DNA of 64,000 nt from Rhizoctonia solani (Eukaryota; Basidiomycota; Agaricomycetes; Cantharellales; Ceratobasidiaceae): positions 1,364,001-1,428,000 of the forward strand of contig NC_057385.1 in assembly GCF_016906535.1 (NCBI RefSeq), written 5' to 3'. How positions within the stretch are numbered: the first letter of the stretch is position 1; every line of letters starts with the position of its first letter. A program made the translations under genes and the position numbers. Positions 1-11,700 of this stretch are shown piece after piece. A model generated the notes under the pieces. It had not been told where the DNA came from and ran no database searches. It saw nothing but the letters and a program-made list of their open reading frames with translations.

Positions 1-307
1 TGACCTTCCTTCTACAAACATACGTACGTATGTAAGGGGCGTTGTAATAATTCTCTGAAACAAATTTATTATTAATTTCTGACAGGCCAGGCTTACATCT
101 TGGTTTCTAACAAAACGTTTGCCGAGACCACACTCCCCAAGTTTCATGTGATGTGCTGCAAAACAGATTGGCAATGTAATAATGTCCAAAATTGAAATAT
201 AATTACAGGATTCATTACCTATCGCCAGCAAACAAAACGCTACAGGATCATGTCGGGCACATACAAAACAGAACCCTTACCAGATACGATTATCGCAACT
301 ATGTTGC

Positions 308-2193
308 CTAAGCACTACCAGTGTGACCGTTGGTTCCATTCGCACCATTCGCTGGCACGCGCTCCTCATCGGGTGGGAGCCTAATCGCACCACCTCCAAT
401 TCCAGCCCTGATGTCTTCTGCTATCACGTACACGCTACGCGCGATAGCAAAGACCGAAATGATGCCGAGAGCGAGTGCGGCCCACTTTACTGACGGTCTA
501 TGAGAAAAATGTAAGTGCATGGAAGAAGGAGTGACGGGAGTCGTGCGAGAACAGGAAACTTACTCGATTTGTTCCGCAAAGATCGCGAATATGCCCCAGG
601 TCACGGCCACGTTTCCCGGAATGTTCCCCCCTGGAGTAAAGAATGCGTGGCCGTGAGCTGTTGCGACGAGAAGCGAGCTGCGATAGGGCGGGTTACCAAA
701 ACAAGTACGGCGCATTGTATTGCACGGAAGAGGGTTCAGGAACTTACAGTAGCCAGATGGCGGCGATCTTTGTTCCTAAGCCCGAGTAGATCGCATTTGG
801 TGCGAACGCGGCGAATGTAGAGATCGTGAAGATAACTGAGATGAATTGCATTTCGTCAGATTCTATCAATACTTTGTGTGATGGACACCCACACAAAGTC
901 CAACCATCATATAACGCAAATGGAATCTGATCAATCGAGTTAGTGACTCAACAGAATGGCGAACGCCAAGTTCAAGCTTAGCTAGACTCACATAGACAAA
1001 GACTAAACCACAACAGTCAATTAGGTTAGTTATGGGCAACTTGCAAGTTCAAAAGTGGGCTACCGACCTTCTTCGCGCCAGTTAAACCCAGAGACCACAC
1101 GGAACTCTTTCTGTAACAATAGAATGATTAGTATACAGATCGATAGGATTATGCCGTGCTGCTCGCCTTGATTGCCAAATACGTCTGTGCAGCCAACAGG
1201 GATACAATGATGGACACAAACCATGCAAATACATACCACTGCCGCACCCATGCAGCGGTCCATACAATAGAAGTCAGCATCAGGGCCGACCATCGCCTTG
1301 CATTGCAGCACAAAACAAGTTAGTGCGTGCCACAAAACGAGGCAACGAAGTCATACCAAGTAAGCCCACGAATAATAATTTCTTTGCCCCGCTCAGTCCA
1401 CTGAACAAATGCAATTGAACCAGCGAATAGCACATGCACAAGGAATAGGATTGCGAATGCCCAAGGAGCTGGAGTCAATAGCGTGCGGCGTCCGACACCG
1501 AAGCCATAGCGAGGGTATGGGATGGGATCGACATCGGTAGGATCACGGAGACCCAAAGACAACGTGAAGACGAAAAGCTATGAGCACATAATGTTTCAGT
1601 TCCTCGTGCGAGTCAAGTTATAACAACTCCCTTACGTTTTCGGCAGTAAACCAGAGGAAGAATAGTGTATTGAAGAGCTGAATTAGAGGGTAGTGAATAT
1701 TCGAGTCCAGATCATCCGTGATGGCATCGAGTCCGCACCTGATATGTCAGATACCTTGATAGGTCCTGGGGCGTTCTGCTCAGTCCCATCGACATTACTA
1801 TGCAAGCAGCTGGTATACTTACCATGTCTCAGTTGAACGCCTATGACGGTTAGAAGGAGAATGGAGAGCCGATGCGACCAACTTAATTCATGACATGATG
1901 TCACGCGGCTTTGTACGTTAAACTCTATTTGTCAGCCACGGAAGGTTCCGTGGCGCATTTATCCAGATAATGTTTAGATTACTAGCAAGTTGGCTGTATA
2001 GAATAGAAAATCACCATATAGAATACACAAGGAAGCCATACAAAAAGGGAAACGATACGAACGAGGCTCCGAAAAACGAGATACACAGAAGAAAGCTACA
2101 AATTGAATATGCGAGGAAAGTCCCGAGGGTCTTGAATGTGGATGCACAGAAAAAGAAGGGCGCATAAACTTGGTCATAGGTGAAGGTAAACAT
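308..2193 (-). CDS. Multi-pass membrane protein of unknown function, about eight exons
   Basis: Several minus-strand exons join into one hydrophobic protein. Exon 1 (from 2193) starts MFTFTYDQVYAPFF and is almost wholly membrane-like. Later exons give GLDAITDDLDSNIHYPLIQ, then LFNTLFFLWFTAEN, then (after a phase-compatible intron ending near 1580) LFVFTLSLGLRDPTDVDP and YGFGVGRRTLLTPAPWAF. Further segments include FISVIFTISTFAAFAPNAI and LLVATAHGHAFFTPGGNIPG, and the C-terminus is the polar GANGTNGHTGSA. GT-AG junctions with long pyrimidine tracts separate most exons. The family looks like a conserved fungal polytopic membrane protein; I cannot name it. The joins around 1050-1300 and 1900-2010 are weakly defined, one may use a GC donor, and exon 1 could belong to a separate gene. 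It lies 40 bp downstream of the DUF7330-like gene on the same strand. Confidence 0.55.
1936..1953. repeat. Short inverted repeat (8-bp arms, 2-bp centre)
   Basis: CCACGGAA and TTCCGTGG flank a GG centre, which would form a tight hairpin. It falls in a probable intron of the membrane-protein gene. No function can be inferred from sequence alone. Confidence 0.5.
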
Positions 2194-2233
2194 AGTATAG
2201 TAATCCGTTTATTTCAGTTTGATTCGATTCGAT

Positions 2234-3225
2234 TTAATTCTTGCACTTGACCATGGGTAGGGTACGGCCAAACCCGATGGCAGTCTTAAGGTGATCCCAC
2301 ATTCCGCCAAAGGCAGGTGGGTGTTCCCCAGCGACCAGGAAATGAATGCGGCCTCGAGGGGAATTGATTTTGATCCCATCACAATCTGATTAAAAAATAA
2401 ATATGAGCAACCCATCAGGGACAATATAGCGGACATTTCGGGTGGGGGGAGTGCGTAAAATTGATCACGAAGGCTCACCTTTGGGAATTTCGTCGCAACA
2501 CATAGCGCGGTCAGAGTAGATTACTTCCATTGTGTTGTCACAATCGACCTCACCGTCGCACCCGATGGGTGCGCTTGTCATTGTAACCCCACGGAGGCTT
2601 GCTGCAAGGCGAGAGAACGTCGCAAGGTGCCTTGATCGATACATCTACCGTCAAGGTTTATGTCAGTATAGGTCTCTATTTACGGAAGCGATAAAAGGGG
2701 TTCAATGCGTATTGATAGACATTCATATGCGCTAAACTCGAATGGGGATCAAAGCAAGCAAACTTACGATTACTCCATGGAAATCAGTGGGAAGATACAC
2801 GGTGATAGCACCGGAATGGGACTCGGCACGTAGGTCAAATCGAGAGTTCTCAGTTCGAGTCTAAGATTCCAAAAATGTTGGTCAGACTGAGGTCAGCTTA
2901 AGCGAGAATCGAGCAACGTGCTTACCATTCGAATGGTGAGAGGGCCAGTAGTGGTCGACACATCGACTTGAGGGCGGTCATCTCGAGCGTAGCTTGTGAC
3001 GACGACATGGGCGTCTATGGCTCCTTTCTCGGTACGCAACTTGATGTTACTGGACGAGGGGTGCTCCTCAGGCTCGTCGGACCAAGAGGCTCGTGAGCCA
3101 ATTCTCCATAGGCCAACGATAGATTTGTTGGCCTTCTCAGTTATCTGGATGTTCTTCTCCTCGTTCATGGGGACAGTGAGCCCAGGAGGGGTGATCATGT
3201 TAGACTGGAGGAAGAGGTTAGACAT
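2234..3225 (-). CDS. DUF7330-like fungal protein, copy 1
   Basis: The first exon (from 3225) starts MSNLFLQSNMITPPGLTVP and continues with ANKSIVGLWRIGSRASW and IKLRTEKGAIDAHVVVTS. After an intron comes SHSGAITVYLPTDFHG, the beta-strand signature I associate with DUF7330 proteins. The last exon gives PRGRIHFLVAGEHPPAFGG and ends MVKCKN at 2234. The middle exon (about 2480-2655) is open in two overlapping frames: one gives SRHLATFSRLASKPPWGYND, the other EVDCDNTMEVIYSDRAMCCD, and only the second splices in phase to the last exon. So a frame change inside that exon is likely and I could not resolve it. The family has no established biochemical role; repeated short beta strands suggest an adhesin-like or scaffolding fold. 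A second copy lies upstream on the same strand at 3931-4854. Confidence 0.6.
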
Positions 3226-3930
3226 TGTTCAGAGAAATTGAGAAGGGTGATGCCGACGTACTGCACGGCGGACGGCCATTTATAACTGGTGGGAAGGACA
3301 AAAAGCAAAGGGTGAATTCAGGGGTTGACAATAAACCGGAAGATCATGGGGGGCTAATATACGCGGGAGTACGGGCTCGATCAGGCTATCCACAGATATG
3401 TATTAGGTTTAGATCACGCCAATTACCATGTAACATCAACAAGCCCCCGGACACCCGTCCGGCGTACTTCCGGAAGCCCTGAAACATGAGAGATCCGGGC
3501 GCGGACTGTTTGGCCCAGTCCCTTGCTGTATGGGAAATATGTCAGATTTAGGCAGGCTTTGCTTCCTCGGCCACTGCTGACTCGACATTGCTTGGTACTG
3601 TGACACATCGGCAACAGCATGGGTCTGGCCTGCTCCGAACACACACCAGTCAATAACTCCGGGCAGCGGGGAGCAATACTCGCGCTGCTTCTCATGCCGC
3701 CAACGCAAGAATGCATTTGCTTCTGCCACAGCCACCCGCCGTTTCAGACCTCATCTTACGTCCTGTCTCGGTCGGCGCATACACGACTATTCGCTTAGTT
3801 ATCTGAGTGATGCCATCACCGGAAGTGTTTCGAATATCCATATGAGCCCTATGATACAGTGCATTGAATCCAGATAATTATTCCAACTATCATCTACCAA
3901 GCGAACGAAAATAGAACCGACCCGACGTTA
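3226..3930. other. Intergenic region between the two DUF7330-like genes
   Basis: It holds the 5' flank of copy 1 and the 3' flank of copy 2. A roughly 100-codon minus-strand open frame (3436-3735) has no recognisable motif and no convincing splice context, so I leave it uncalled. Confidence 0.5.
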
Positions 3931-4854
3931 TCAATGCTTCATAAACATACCCATCACCCGGGCGACTAACGGATTCGCATGCCACGTTGGTTCTCCTGAA
4001 ACAATAATCCGTACGTTTCGCCCCGCTCGAACCTCGACAGCGTCACTTGCTCGCAAAGTCCCATCACGCTCGACCGACAAGTGACGCATTCCACGAGTTG
4101 TCACCAGCTCGGAACCACTGCTGCGGTTATTACCCACCCCACGTGAGTTCGAGCTTACTTTCGAGTTTGAAAGGGATCCAGAACGTGAGCGCGGTCTATT
4201 TAACCAGTTTGTAGGCATAGTAGCGGCCGTGGCGCCCAGTCTCACGAGCCGAAACGCCCGCGCTGAAAATGACGTACGCTCCCCGTGTGTGATTGTCCCC
4301 ACAAAGTCGGGTGGCAAAGCAATAACTACACGGCCGGTGTCTGAACTCGCCGTAAGCCGGAACCGGTACTCTGCATCTCTTGACTGTGGCCATTTGTTAG
4401 ATACATAGGTGTCATACTATGAAGGATGGAACCAAACTTACCACTCTAACGTCAATATTCCCGTGGATACTTTGAACATCCAAATTGGCCCTATCACAAT
4501 CCGTCCCATGAAATTCGCGCCCGACAACCGAAAACGCCGCGCTAATTTCCCCATGCTCAGTACGAAGTTGTAGGTCTACTGGCCCTACATTCCTATCCCG
4601 GTGGTCCCTGGGACTGTATCCTGACCCCGACCGGGAGTGGCTATTCGACCCAGACCTCGAATGTGACCCGCGCGTGAACCGTGTATCAATAGACCAAGAA
4701 CCAATTAAGGGCGTATTCCCCGTTTGAACAATCGTAATCGGCCGAGGGAGTTGGTTCTCTGACTTTCGGGACTAGAACAGAAAAGATGCAATTGCTTAAT
4801 TTAAGTCGGGTTCTCGAGGGATTGCGAACCTACGCTAGCGTTACGGGTAGTCAT
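3931..4854 (-). CDS. DUF7330-like fungal protein, copy 2
   Basis: Three exons join in phase. A short first exon gives MTTRNAS (ATG at 4852-4854). Exon 2 begins SRKSENQLPRPITIVQTG and carries GNTPLIGSWSIDTRF, an RS-rich insert (SHSRSGSNSHSRSGSGYS) and LQLRTEHGEISAAFSVVG. Exon 3 begins SRDAEYRFRLTASSDTGRVV, then IALPPDFVGTITHGE, and ends VMGMFMKH at 3931. The GSWSI, LRTEHGEI and VIALPPDFVG blocks match copy 1 (GLWRI, LRTEKGAI, VYLPTDFHG) in order and spacing, so the two genes are paralogues. The Ser/Arg/Asn-rich linkers before and after the core are probably disordered. Function is unknown. The first exon is short and rests only on phase compatibility, so the true start could be further upstream. 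Confidence 0.6.
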
Positions 4855-5625
4855 GCTTGCGTGATGGTGGCCTGCACCGTCGGGTCCGTATACAGGTAGT
4901 TAAGAACCTGACAGTTGCACGGTATCGGGTCAGTCCAGAGTCGTCGAGGTGGCTGACTAGACAAGTCGTCCATAACGTACGAATAAATACACCCAAAGCC
5001 ACGGCTGATAGGATTGAAACAGCAAGCCACCACCAATCTGTCGTAACCAAGTCGTGAAGCGGATAGAATGAACGAGGGGAAATCGAGAAACAATAACCAC
5101 GCAGCCTTGATACTGTGCGTATTTAACTTTTCTGCTGTGTTTATGTGATGTGATAAGCAGTGAGGTCGGAGAGTGTTCACAAGCTCAAGGTGAAGGGATT
5201 CCTTTGTCTGAGCCAAATGAATTTCGTCTCGCTAGGGATCATGCTGTACCCAATCCACAAATCTGTTTGACCCATCGATTGCGCATATGTATGGATCTAC
5301 CGTGTTCTTCCGCCCTCACGTGGGATAGACACAGGGCGCTGGATGGCACATGCCTATAGCAGGAGGTTTGGAGCTGCAGAGTGTTTCAACTCGAACTGGA
5401 GGCTTTCAGGCCCATGATAGATGGGTTATCAAGATCCATATGCATAATAAGCCTGGTTCATTACGGGCTGAACGTTTCGCCGCCTGACTGAAGAGAAGGC
5501 ATTGTCTCAAAAGGGATATTCTTAAAGGGGGAGGCGCGGCGATCGACAATTGTGGTATTTTAGACGCCCTGGTGGCAGTGCAAAGTTTGTCCCACGCCCT
5601 CCAATCCAATTCTGCCTCTAACGCG
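4855..5625. other. Intergenic region between DUF7330-like copy 2 and PDX1
   Basis: These genes are transcribed away from each other, so the segment should hold both promoters. A 121-codon minus-strand open frame (4851-5216) overlaps it, but I see no family motif in it. No TATA element or repeat stands out. Confidence 0.4.
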
Positions 5626-6776
5626 ATGACCGCTTTCTATGCTGTCCGCAGAGCAGCATTCCAAGCGGCAAGTCTTAGAGGCAAGCACGCGGAGACATTA
5701 TGACTTTACGTTCCACTAACGTACATGTAGCTCTGCACACCTCTGCACGATGTGCGGCTGTATCGAAATTTCTGTTCCCAGCCATGTCGCCGACGATGAC
5801 CGAAGGCGGGATCGCATCTTGGAAGAAAAAAGAGGGCGAATCATTTTCCGCTGGTGACATTCTTCTCGAAATCGTGAGCGCGTTCTGCCCGCGTTTCTCC
5901 TTGCTATTGTATTGAACTCAGGGTAGGAAACCGACAAGGCAACCATGGATGTCGAGGCTCAAGACGATGGAGTGCTCGGTAAAATATTGGTAGGTACCCC
6001 TTAATCTATCTAGCCGACAAAATTACAAACTTCATCAATCGCCAGGTTGAAAATGGTGCCAAAAATGTCTCTGTGGGTACCCTTATCGCATTACTCGCTG
6101 AAGAGGGCGACGATATCTCCAACATCCAAGCTCCAGCAGAATCAGAATCAGAATCGTCATCCTCTAAATCCCCCAAAAAGGAGGAGCAATCCACCAGCGC
6201 GTCTTCAGCTGGCACCGCCCCAACATCTAGGTCTTCCCCTTCTGCTCCGGAATCTGCCGCCCCCAGTTCAACACATCATGATTTCCCCAAGGGACCGTTG
6301 TTCCCATCTGTCATGCGTTTGTTGGCTCAACACCACGTCTCTTCCAAAGATGCGAAGAAGATCAAGGGGACCGGCGTGCGTGGTATGCTGACCAAGGGTG
6401 ATATCCTTGCGCATTTGGGGTTGGCAAGTACCCCGACAGGAACATTCAAAGTCACTCAACCGAAAGATACGCCTGCCACAGTTGGTAAGACAGGGATCAA
6501 GGCAGAGGGTCCTAAGAAGGTGTGTATGCATTATTTATGTTAATGATTTACTAATGTCGCGTCTAGGTCGAGATCGATGCACCAACGTTACGAAGGCTGA
6601 TCGTCGAGGGTATGGCACTCAGGGCAGACAAATCGCTTACCACGTCTAAACCTGCCCCTGCGACCTTCGATTCGATCATAGATGACTACTTGCCACCCAA
6701 ACCTGCCGGCGTCAAGCTTCCCGTCATACCACCTACGACTCCTGCGCGACATGGCTATTTTGATGGGCTACTGTAA
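5626..6776 (+). CDS. PDX1: Pyruvate dehydrogenase complex protein X (E3-binding protein)
   Basis: This mitochondrial protein anchors dihydrolipoamide dehydrogenase (E3) to the E2 core of pyruvate dehydrogenase. Five exons (5626-5680, 5731-5873, 5927-5989, 6046-6519, 6567-6776) encode 314 residues. Exon 1 plus exon 2 gives a basic presequence ([19 protein letters not shown] then LHTSAR). The lipoyl domain follows ([18 protein letters not shown], then [15 protein letters not shown]); the lysine in TDKA is the lipoylated residue. A Ser/Glu-rich linker leads to the peripheral subunit-binding domain ([36 protein letters not shown]). There is no acetyltransferase domain, which separates it from E2. 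The tail is short (about 70 residues, ending [10 protein letters not shown]). Intron 1 has a GC donor (gcaagc) and a clear branch site (cactaac). An alternative start at 5700 would avoid that intron but gives a poorer presequence. Confidence 0.88.
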
Positions 6777-6917
6777 GATTTGTCCATCTATTGTACAGTT
6801 CATTATTATAGATATTCTGGGGTCATATTCACATGAAAGTCATCTCATCAAGCCTCGTCAACGAGAGCAAGGCACTGGTTGAATTATCAGTCATAGACAG
6901 AGGCTGAGATGATTATA

Positions 6918-8308
6918 CTACATGCCTTGAACTCGATCAATGCACCTTGGCTGGCTGGCATCATGAATTGCAAACTCAATAACCCGTCCCCGTCGATTCT
7001 TAGTGAAACCTTCAGGGAGCTCTGAAGAGGCCGGAGAGCTCGTGCAATATGTCGATATCGATAGCTTCGATAACATAAATATACTATCCAATCAGAGTTT
7101 CACGGTAACTTACTTGAACGAAACTCGCTCCACACATTCAAATAATTCGAGTACCTCACGATCATTAGGGTAATCCATCTATCAATACACAAATTCAGCG
7201 TTGTAGGCAGGAGAACTGGTGAGTTGGATCAAACCTCGGTGCTACCAAATGCCCCAACAGCATGTATGCAGAGTGGGGACTGCTTCTTTCCGCCACCCGG
7301 TGGGTTGCATATGATGGTTAGCGTATCGCAGGACTGGTCGATCTCCGAAAGAGCCTCTCGTAGCCATACAGACTAATGGACAGTCAGGAATGAGCCAGTA
7401 AGTGGTGACAAACCCACCTTCATAATAAGCTTTACTACTCTGCATGTAGCATGTGAGTATATTTCTATGAGGTCGAGGTGTTACTCGCTTTTCGTCATCG
7501 TCAAACGGTAGTTCCAGATTAGGCTCTGGCTCTAGAGTGGTCACTTCACAGGTCGTCTTTGGTCCATTTGCATCTTCCGCTCTACCAAAGTCTGAGAGGC
7601 TTGATGCTCTTCAGTAAACTAAGACACTTACAGAAGAAGTGTCAGCGGATATCCCTCCCCCTGGTAACTCATCCTCAATGCGGTAGCCTTGCTTGACGTA
7701 AAGTAATTATCCAGCCTATTTGCATTGAGGTCGGCCCATTCCTTTCCTTTTCCTCTGCCTTGGGCTTTCCCTCGAGGTTTTTGTTCTGCGCCGGCCCCAC
7801 CCTTGACAAGTAAATTTCCACCGGCCGTGCCGAATATATTCAGGCATTCCAGCAGAACGTCAAGCTGGACTTCGAACACCGCTGCCGGTGATTGAGAATC
7901 AGATCCTTGGGAGGAGGCCGCGTCACCAGACGGTGGATTGAATGTATAATTCGAGAATAGAGAGTAAGGGATGTATGCATTTGCTGATGATAGCAGGTGG
8001 GGTCAACAGCACGTGTAGCCGATGGGACTATGTGGCGCACCAATAAGTGAGCGTGCTTCCTCAACAGTCACGGTGATGCCCGCCTCGGATATGGAGATAG
8101 TTGCACGCTATGCTAGGGATGGTTTGGATTGATTGTAGAACAATAAACATTCCCTAGGACGCACGTTGACGAATGCAACGCCACGGATCATGCTGGCCAA
8201 GTGACGGACGTCGTTCACTGACGCCTGGAGAACCTACACGATGCAATTAGTCCGAGTACATTCAGGAACATGTCAATCACTAACTTCTGGAATGGCTTGC
8301 TGCGACAT
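6918..8308 (-). CDS. rad1: Rad1, subunit of the 9-1-1 DNA damage checkpoint clamp
   Basis: Rad1 forms the ring-shaped Rad9-Rad1-Hus1 clamp loaded at damaged DNA in the nucleus to activate checkpoint kinases. Exons read on the minus strand: MSQQAIPE, then VLQASVNDVRHLASMIRGVA, RATISISEAGITVTVEEARS, NAYIPYSLFSNYTFNPPSG, and EVQLDVLLECLNIFGTAGGN with a basic insert (QKPRGKAQGRGKGKEW). Then come TALRMSYQGEGYPLTLLL, TTCEVTTLEPEPNLELPFDD, SVWLREALSEIDQSCDTLT and the C-terminal LRIDGDGLLSLQFMMPASQG. This order is the PCNA-like fold of Rad1 orthologues, and the LDVLLECLNIFG and EPNLELPFDD blocks are diagnostic. All junctions keep frame. The gene is divergent from HUL5, with 394 bp between the start codons. 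Confidence 0.9.
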
Positions 8309-8702
8309 TAATTATTCAAATTTCTTCCCAGCTGAGCCAGAGGATCGTGGTCGAAGCTAAAAGAGCTCTATTCCGTAATGGGCAATCTGTCGATCATTGG
8401 CCAGCCACAGACAAGGTCAAATTAAAATAAACACCGATCACCCCATAATATAATTTCAAGTACTCTCGAGCAGTGTCGCTCATGTCACTCGAGTGGCTAT
8501 AATACACCTACATTCGTCGAGAACTATCTCGGCTAGGTGACAGAAACCATGTGAACAATCGGGTTACACAAATTGACTTTACCGCCCTCTGGTTCGATTT
8601 CAGATTGGATGTTGTAAGCGCCGGGCTGATTAAGATACTTGCAACCTAGGACCTGCGTAAGCTCTAGATCTCTCTTTCACTTGCACCTTACCTTGTACTG
8701 TG
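8309..8702. promoter_or_regulatory. Divergent promoter segment between RAD1 and HUL5
   Basis: The start codons of two oppositely oriented genes bound this 394-bp segment, so it should contain both transcription starts. It has no open frame with gene-like features and no clear TATA box near either start. Confidence 0.5.
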
Positions 8703-11700
8703 ATGCAATTCTCGTTCACTGGCCCGGGGAAAGTAAGAAATATCAATCTCTCTGGTTCGAGCTCGACCCAGTCTTCGGAGTCTTTGCTTGCAGAAGCGCG
8801 TGCCAGGCGTCAAGCACGAGAAGCCGAGCAGCGAAGGCATGATAGTGCCACAGCTCTTGCCATATGGTGGCGGGGGGTTCAAGCCAGACAGGCTGTTCGA
8901 AAAGAATATGCAAATATATTTGAATCTGGGCCTGGGCAACTCTCCCCTATAGAATGGACACGATCTTTGCTTGTCTCTGGAACCAGGGGTGATCAGGGAG
9001 AGGCGCGCTTGGGGCGTTGGTCGAGTGTGTTCGTAGCAGACAGTGAGGGTAAGTTTGCACCAAATGTCCGTTGTACCTATTGATTTAATTCCTGGCTAGC
9101 ACTGTTTGCACCATTTTCAACTCGAAATGCCACCCAGTGGCTAGACATCTTGTGTCGACTTTCGGTCCGATTATTGCATACTATATCTGCCTCTCCTCAG
9201 TCTCCGCATACGATAAACCATCTTACTGTGCTACAAAATCTGCTAATTCCGGACCGAATGCCGAAACATCTTCCACCCGCGACTACCCAAGACATTGCCC
9301 GGAGTATCATCACCACAGTCATTCCAGCCAAAACGTGTATGTACCCTCATTTGAATCACGCCATTTTGTCTGTGGTAAGCAGTAAACACCTTCGTATTCA
9401 ATGACTTGTTTTGACCTGTTCTTTAGGATCCCAAATTGAAGACATCACCACTGCTCCCTCCACTTATCGACATTGCGCTAGCTCCTGTTTCGCTATTAAA
9501 TGCAACGAAAGAGGCTAATGGCATTGTATACCAAGAGGTCATCGAACGATTTATTGCTTCAATACTCGCTATTCCATCTTTACCCTATCGCCTACCTTTG
9601 CCTGCTGTTACACGCATTTCTTCCCGCTTCCCGTTCATGCATCTGGGCCGTGTCGATCTTTACTCGCTTGTTCGTAAACTGGAATCTTCGGACACAACAG
9701 GAGGAAGTGCAGAGGAAGCCAAATCTGAACTTGCTGCCAACTTGTTCACATTTCTCCCTGTCAAGGTTTTATCTCGCTTCAAGGATCATGAACGGAGGGA
9801 CTACCTGAACCTCCTCGCTGCTGTATTTGACAGCCTTCCAACTGGAGCACTTGATCCCCGTAAAAGCAGCTCAGGCTTGGCTGGAAATAAGACTATTGTT
9901 GATGACGATTCAGACACAGATTCGGATGTAGAGATGACCCTGATAGCTGCTCAAGCCCCTGCTCAGCCGTTGTTGAGCCCACGGACGCGGAAACGCCTCG
10001 AGCAACTCACCGATTCTGCCTATTTGACGGCCCTGATAGGATCTCACGCTGATGCTGCTGTGTGTCGATTCTTTGTCAGTCTCTGGTCCGCGTGGCCAAC
10101 TAGGAAAGACGCCACCTTGGCCGCTATCCTTGCCTTGCCCACGGGTGCAGGAGCTACTGGTGGTGCGTATGGAATTGTCAAGGGTATCTGGCGAGGCCAG
10201 ATTAGGCCAATCATTGGGACGCTGGGAGATGGCGCCGGGCAGGGAACCAAGGCCCTAGATTCGTTAGTTGGTAAGTCGACCATGTTACCCCACGATTGTA
10301 TGCTCACATGTGGCTTAGATGATTCAACCGAGAGCTTATGGCCACCCCTCGTATTCCTTACGGTGCTATATACCAATATGCTTCGCACCATGTCCGACGA
10401 CGAGTTTTTCTCTACTCAAATTGGACAAACGCCCCAGACCCAAAGTGCTCAGAATCCACTTTCGACATCTGAAGTTGCGCATTTTGGGCGCTCATTGCTC
10501 GGAGTGGTGTTCAGACTCTACCTACATGAAGCGGTAATCGGCACTCGCCGAGTACCAGGCCTGGGAGACATAAACTTTGGTATGGTGAGGGAGTGGGGGA
10601 CAGAGCTACTACAAAGTATATGTCTACGAGAGTAAGTGGCTGGCCAATTTCACAAAACCTATCATCCCTAATACATAATGTTCTACAGTTCTCGCAGAAA
10701 GTTCACTCCTGAAGGTCACTGGTTAATGGTCGACGCTAGTGATGCCCGACAAATATGTGCTGCTGCCCTCCTCGAAGACGAGGAATCTACCAACCCAGAG
10801 ATACTGTTTCCCACATCCCGTGCAGGTTACGTTACCTCGCGTACAACTCGAGCGCAACTTGCGTCTTTATCTCCCAGGTCCAAGATCCTGACTCATATAC
10901 CGTTCTCAATCCCCTTCGATGTACGCGTACAGGTTTTCCGGCAGTACGTAGCGAAAGATTGGAAGGATCTTGCGCAGCGTGCGAGGAATGGAGAGATGTT
11001 TGATGGACTCTCGCATGGTAGTAGGAGAAGGTCGAATGCTGTTGTTCGTAGAGGCAGAGTTGCGGAGGATGGGTTCAAGGCTTTGAGCGGAATGAGGAAG
11101 GACATGAAACTTCCTATTTCGATCACTTTTATTGATCAATGGGGCAACGAAGAGTGAGTCATTGGCTATACTTGGGTAGAGTCAGCTGCTGATGTTTGGT
11201 ATGTAGAGCTGGTATCGATGGCGGTGGTGTGTTCAAGGAATTCCTGACCTCGTGAGTGAAGGTATAATATTACAAGAGATACAATTGCTTATAATCAATT
11301 AGACTGGCCAAGGAAGTGTTCGATTCGGACCGTGGCCTATGGCTAGCGAACAAACAACAGGAGCTATACCCCAACCCGCATCCATATGCTAAAGAGTGTG
11401 AGTACATTAAATGAACTATCTTTACCACTACTGATCGCATCTTTTCAATAGCTGGACAACTCGAGTGGTTCCGTTTCGTAGGCCGTGTGTTGGGCAAGGC
11501 GCTGTACGACGGTATCTTGGTGGATATCGCTTTTGCGCCATTCTTCTTGGCAAAGGTATGAGGAAATTGGCTGTTCATTTGTTCTTGAACTAATCAAAAA
11601 CCACATAGATGTTAGGCCGGGAAAGCTACATTAACGATTTAGCTTCGCTCGACCCAGAGCTTTACCAAGGGTTGATGTTCTTGAAGAATTACAAAGGCAA

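Noticed and set aside
3436..3735. A 99-codon minus-strand open frame between the DUF7330-like genes
   Set aside because: No homology recognised and no in-phase splice partners.
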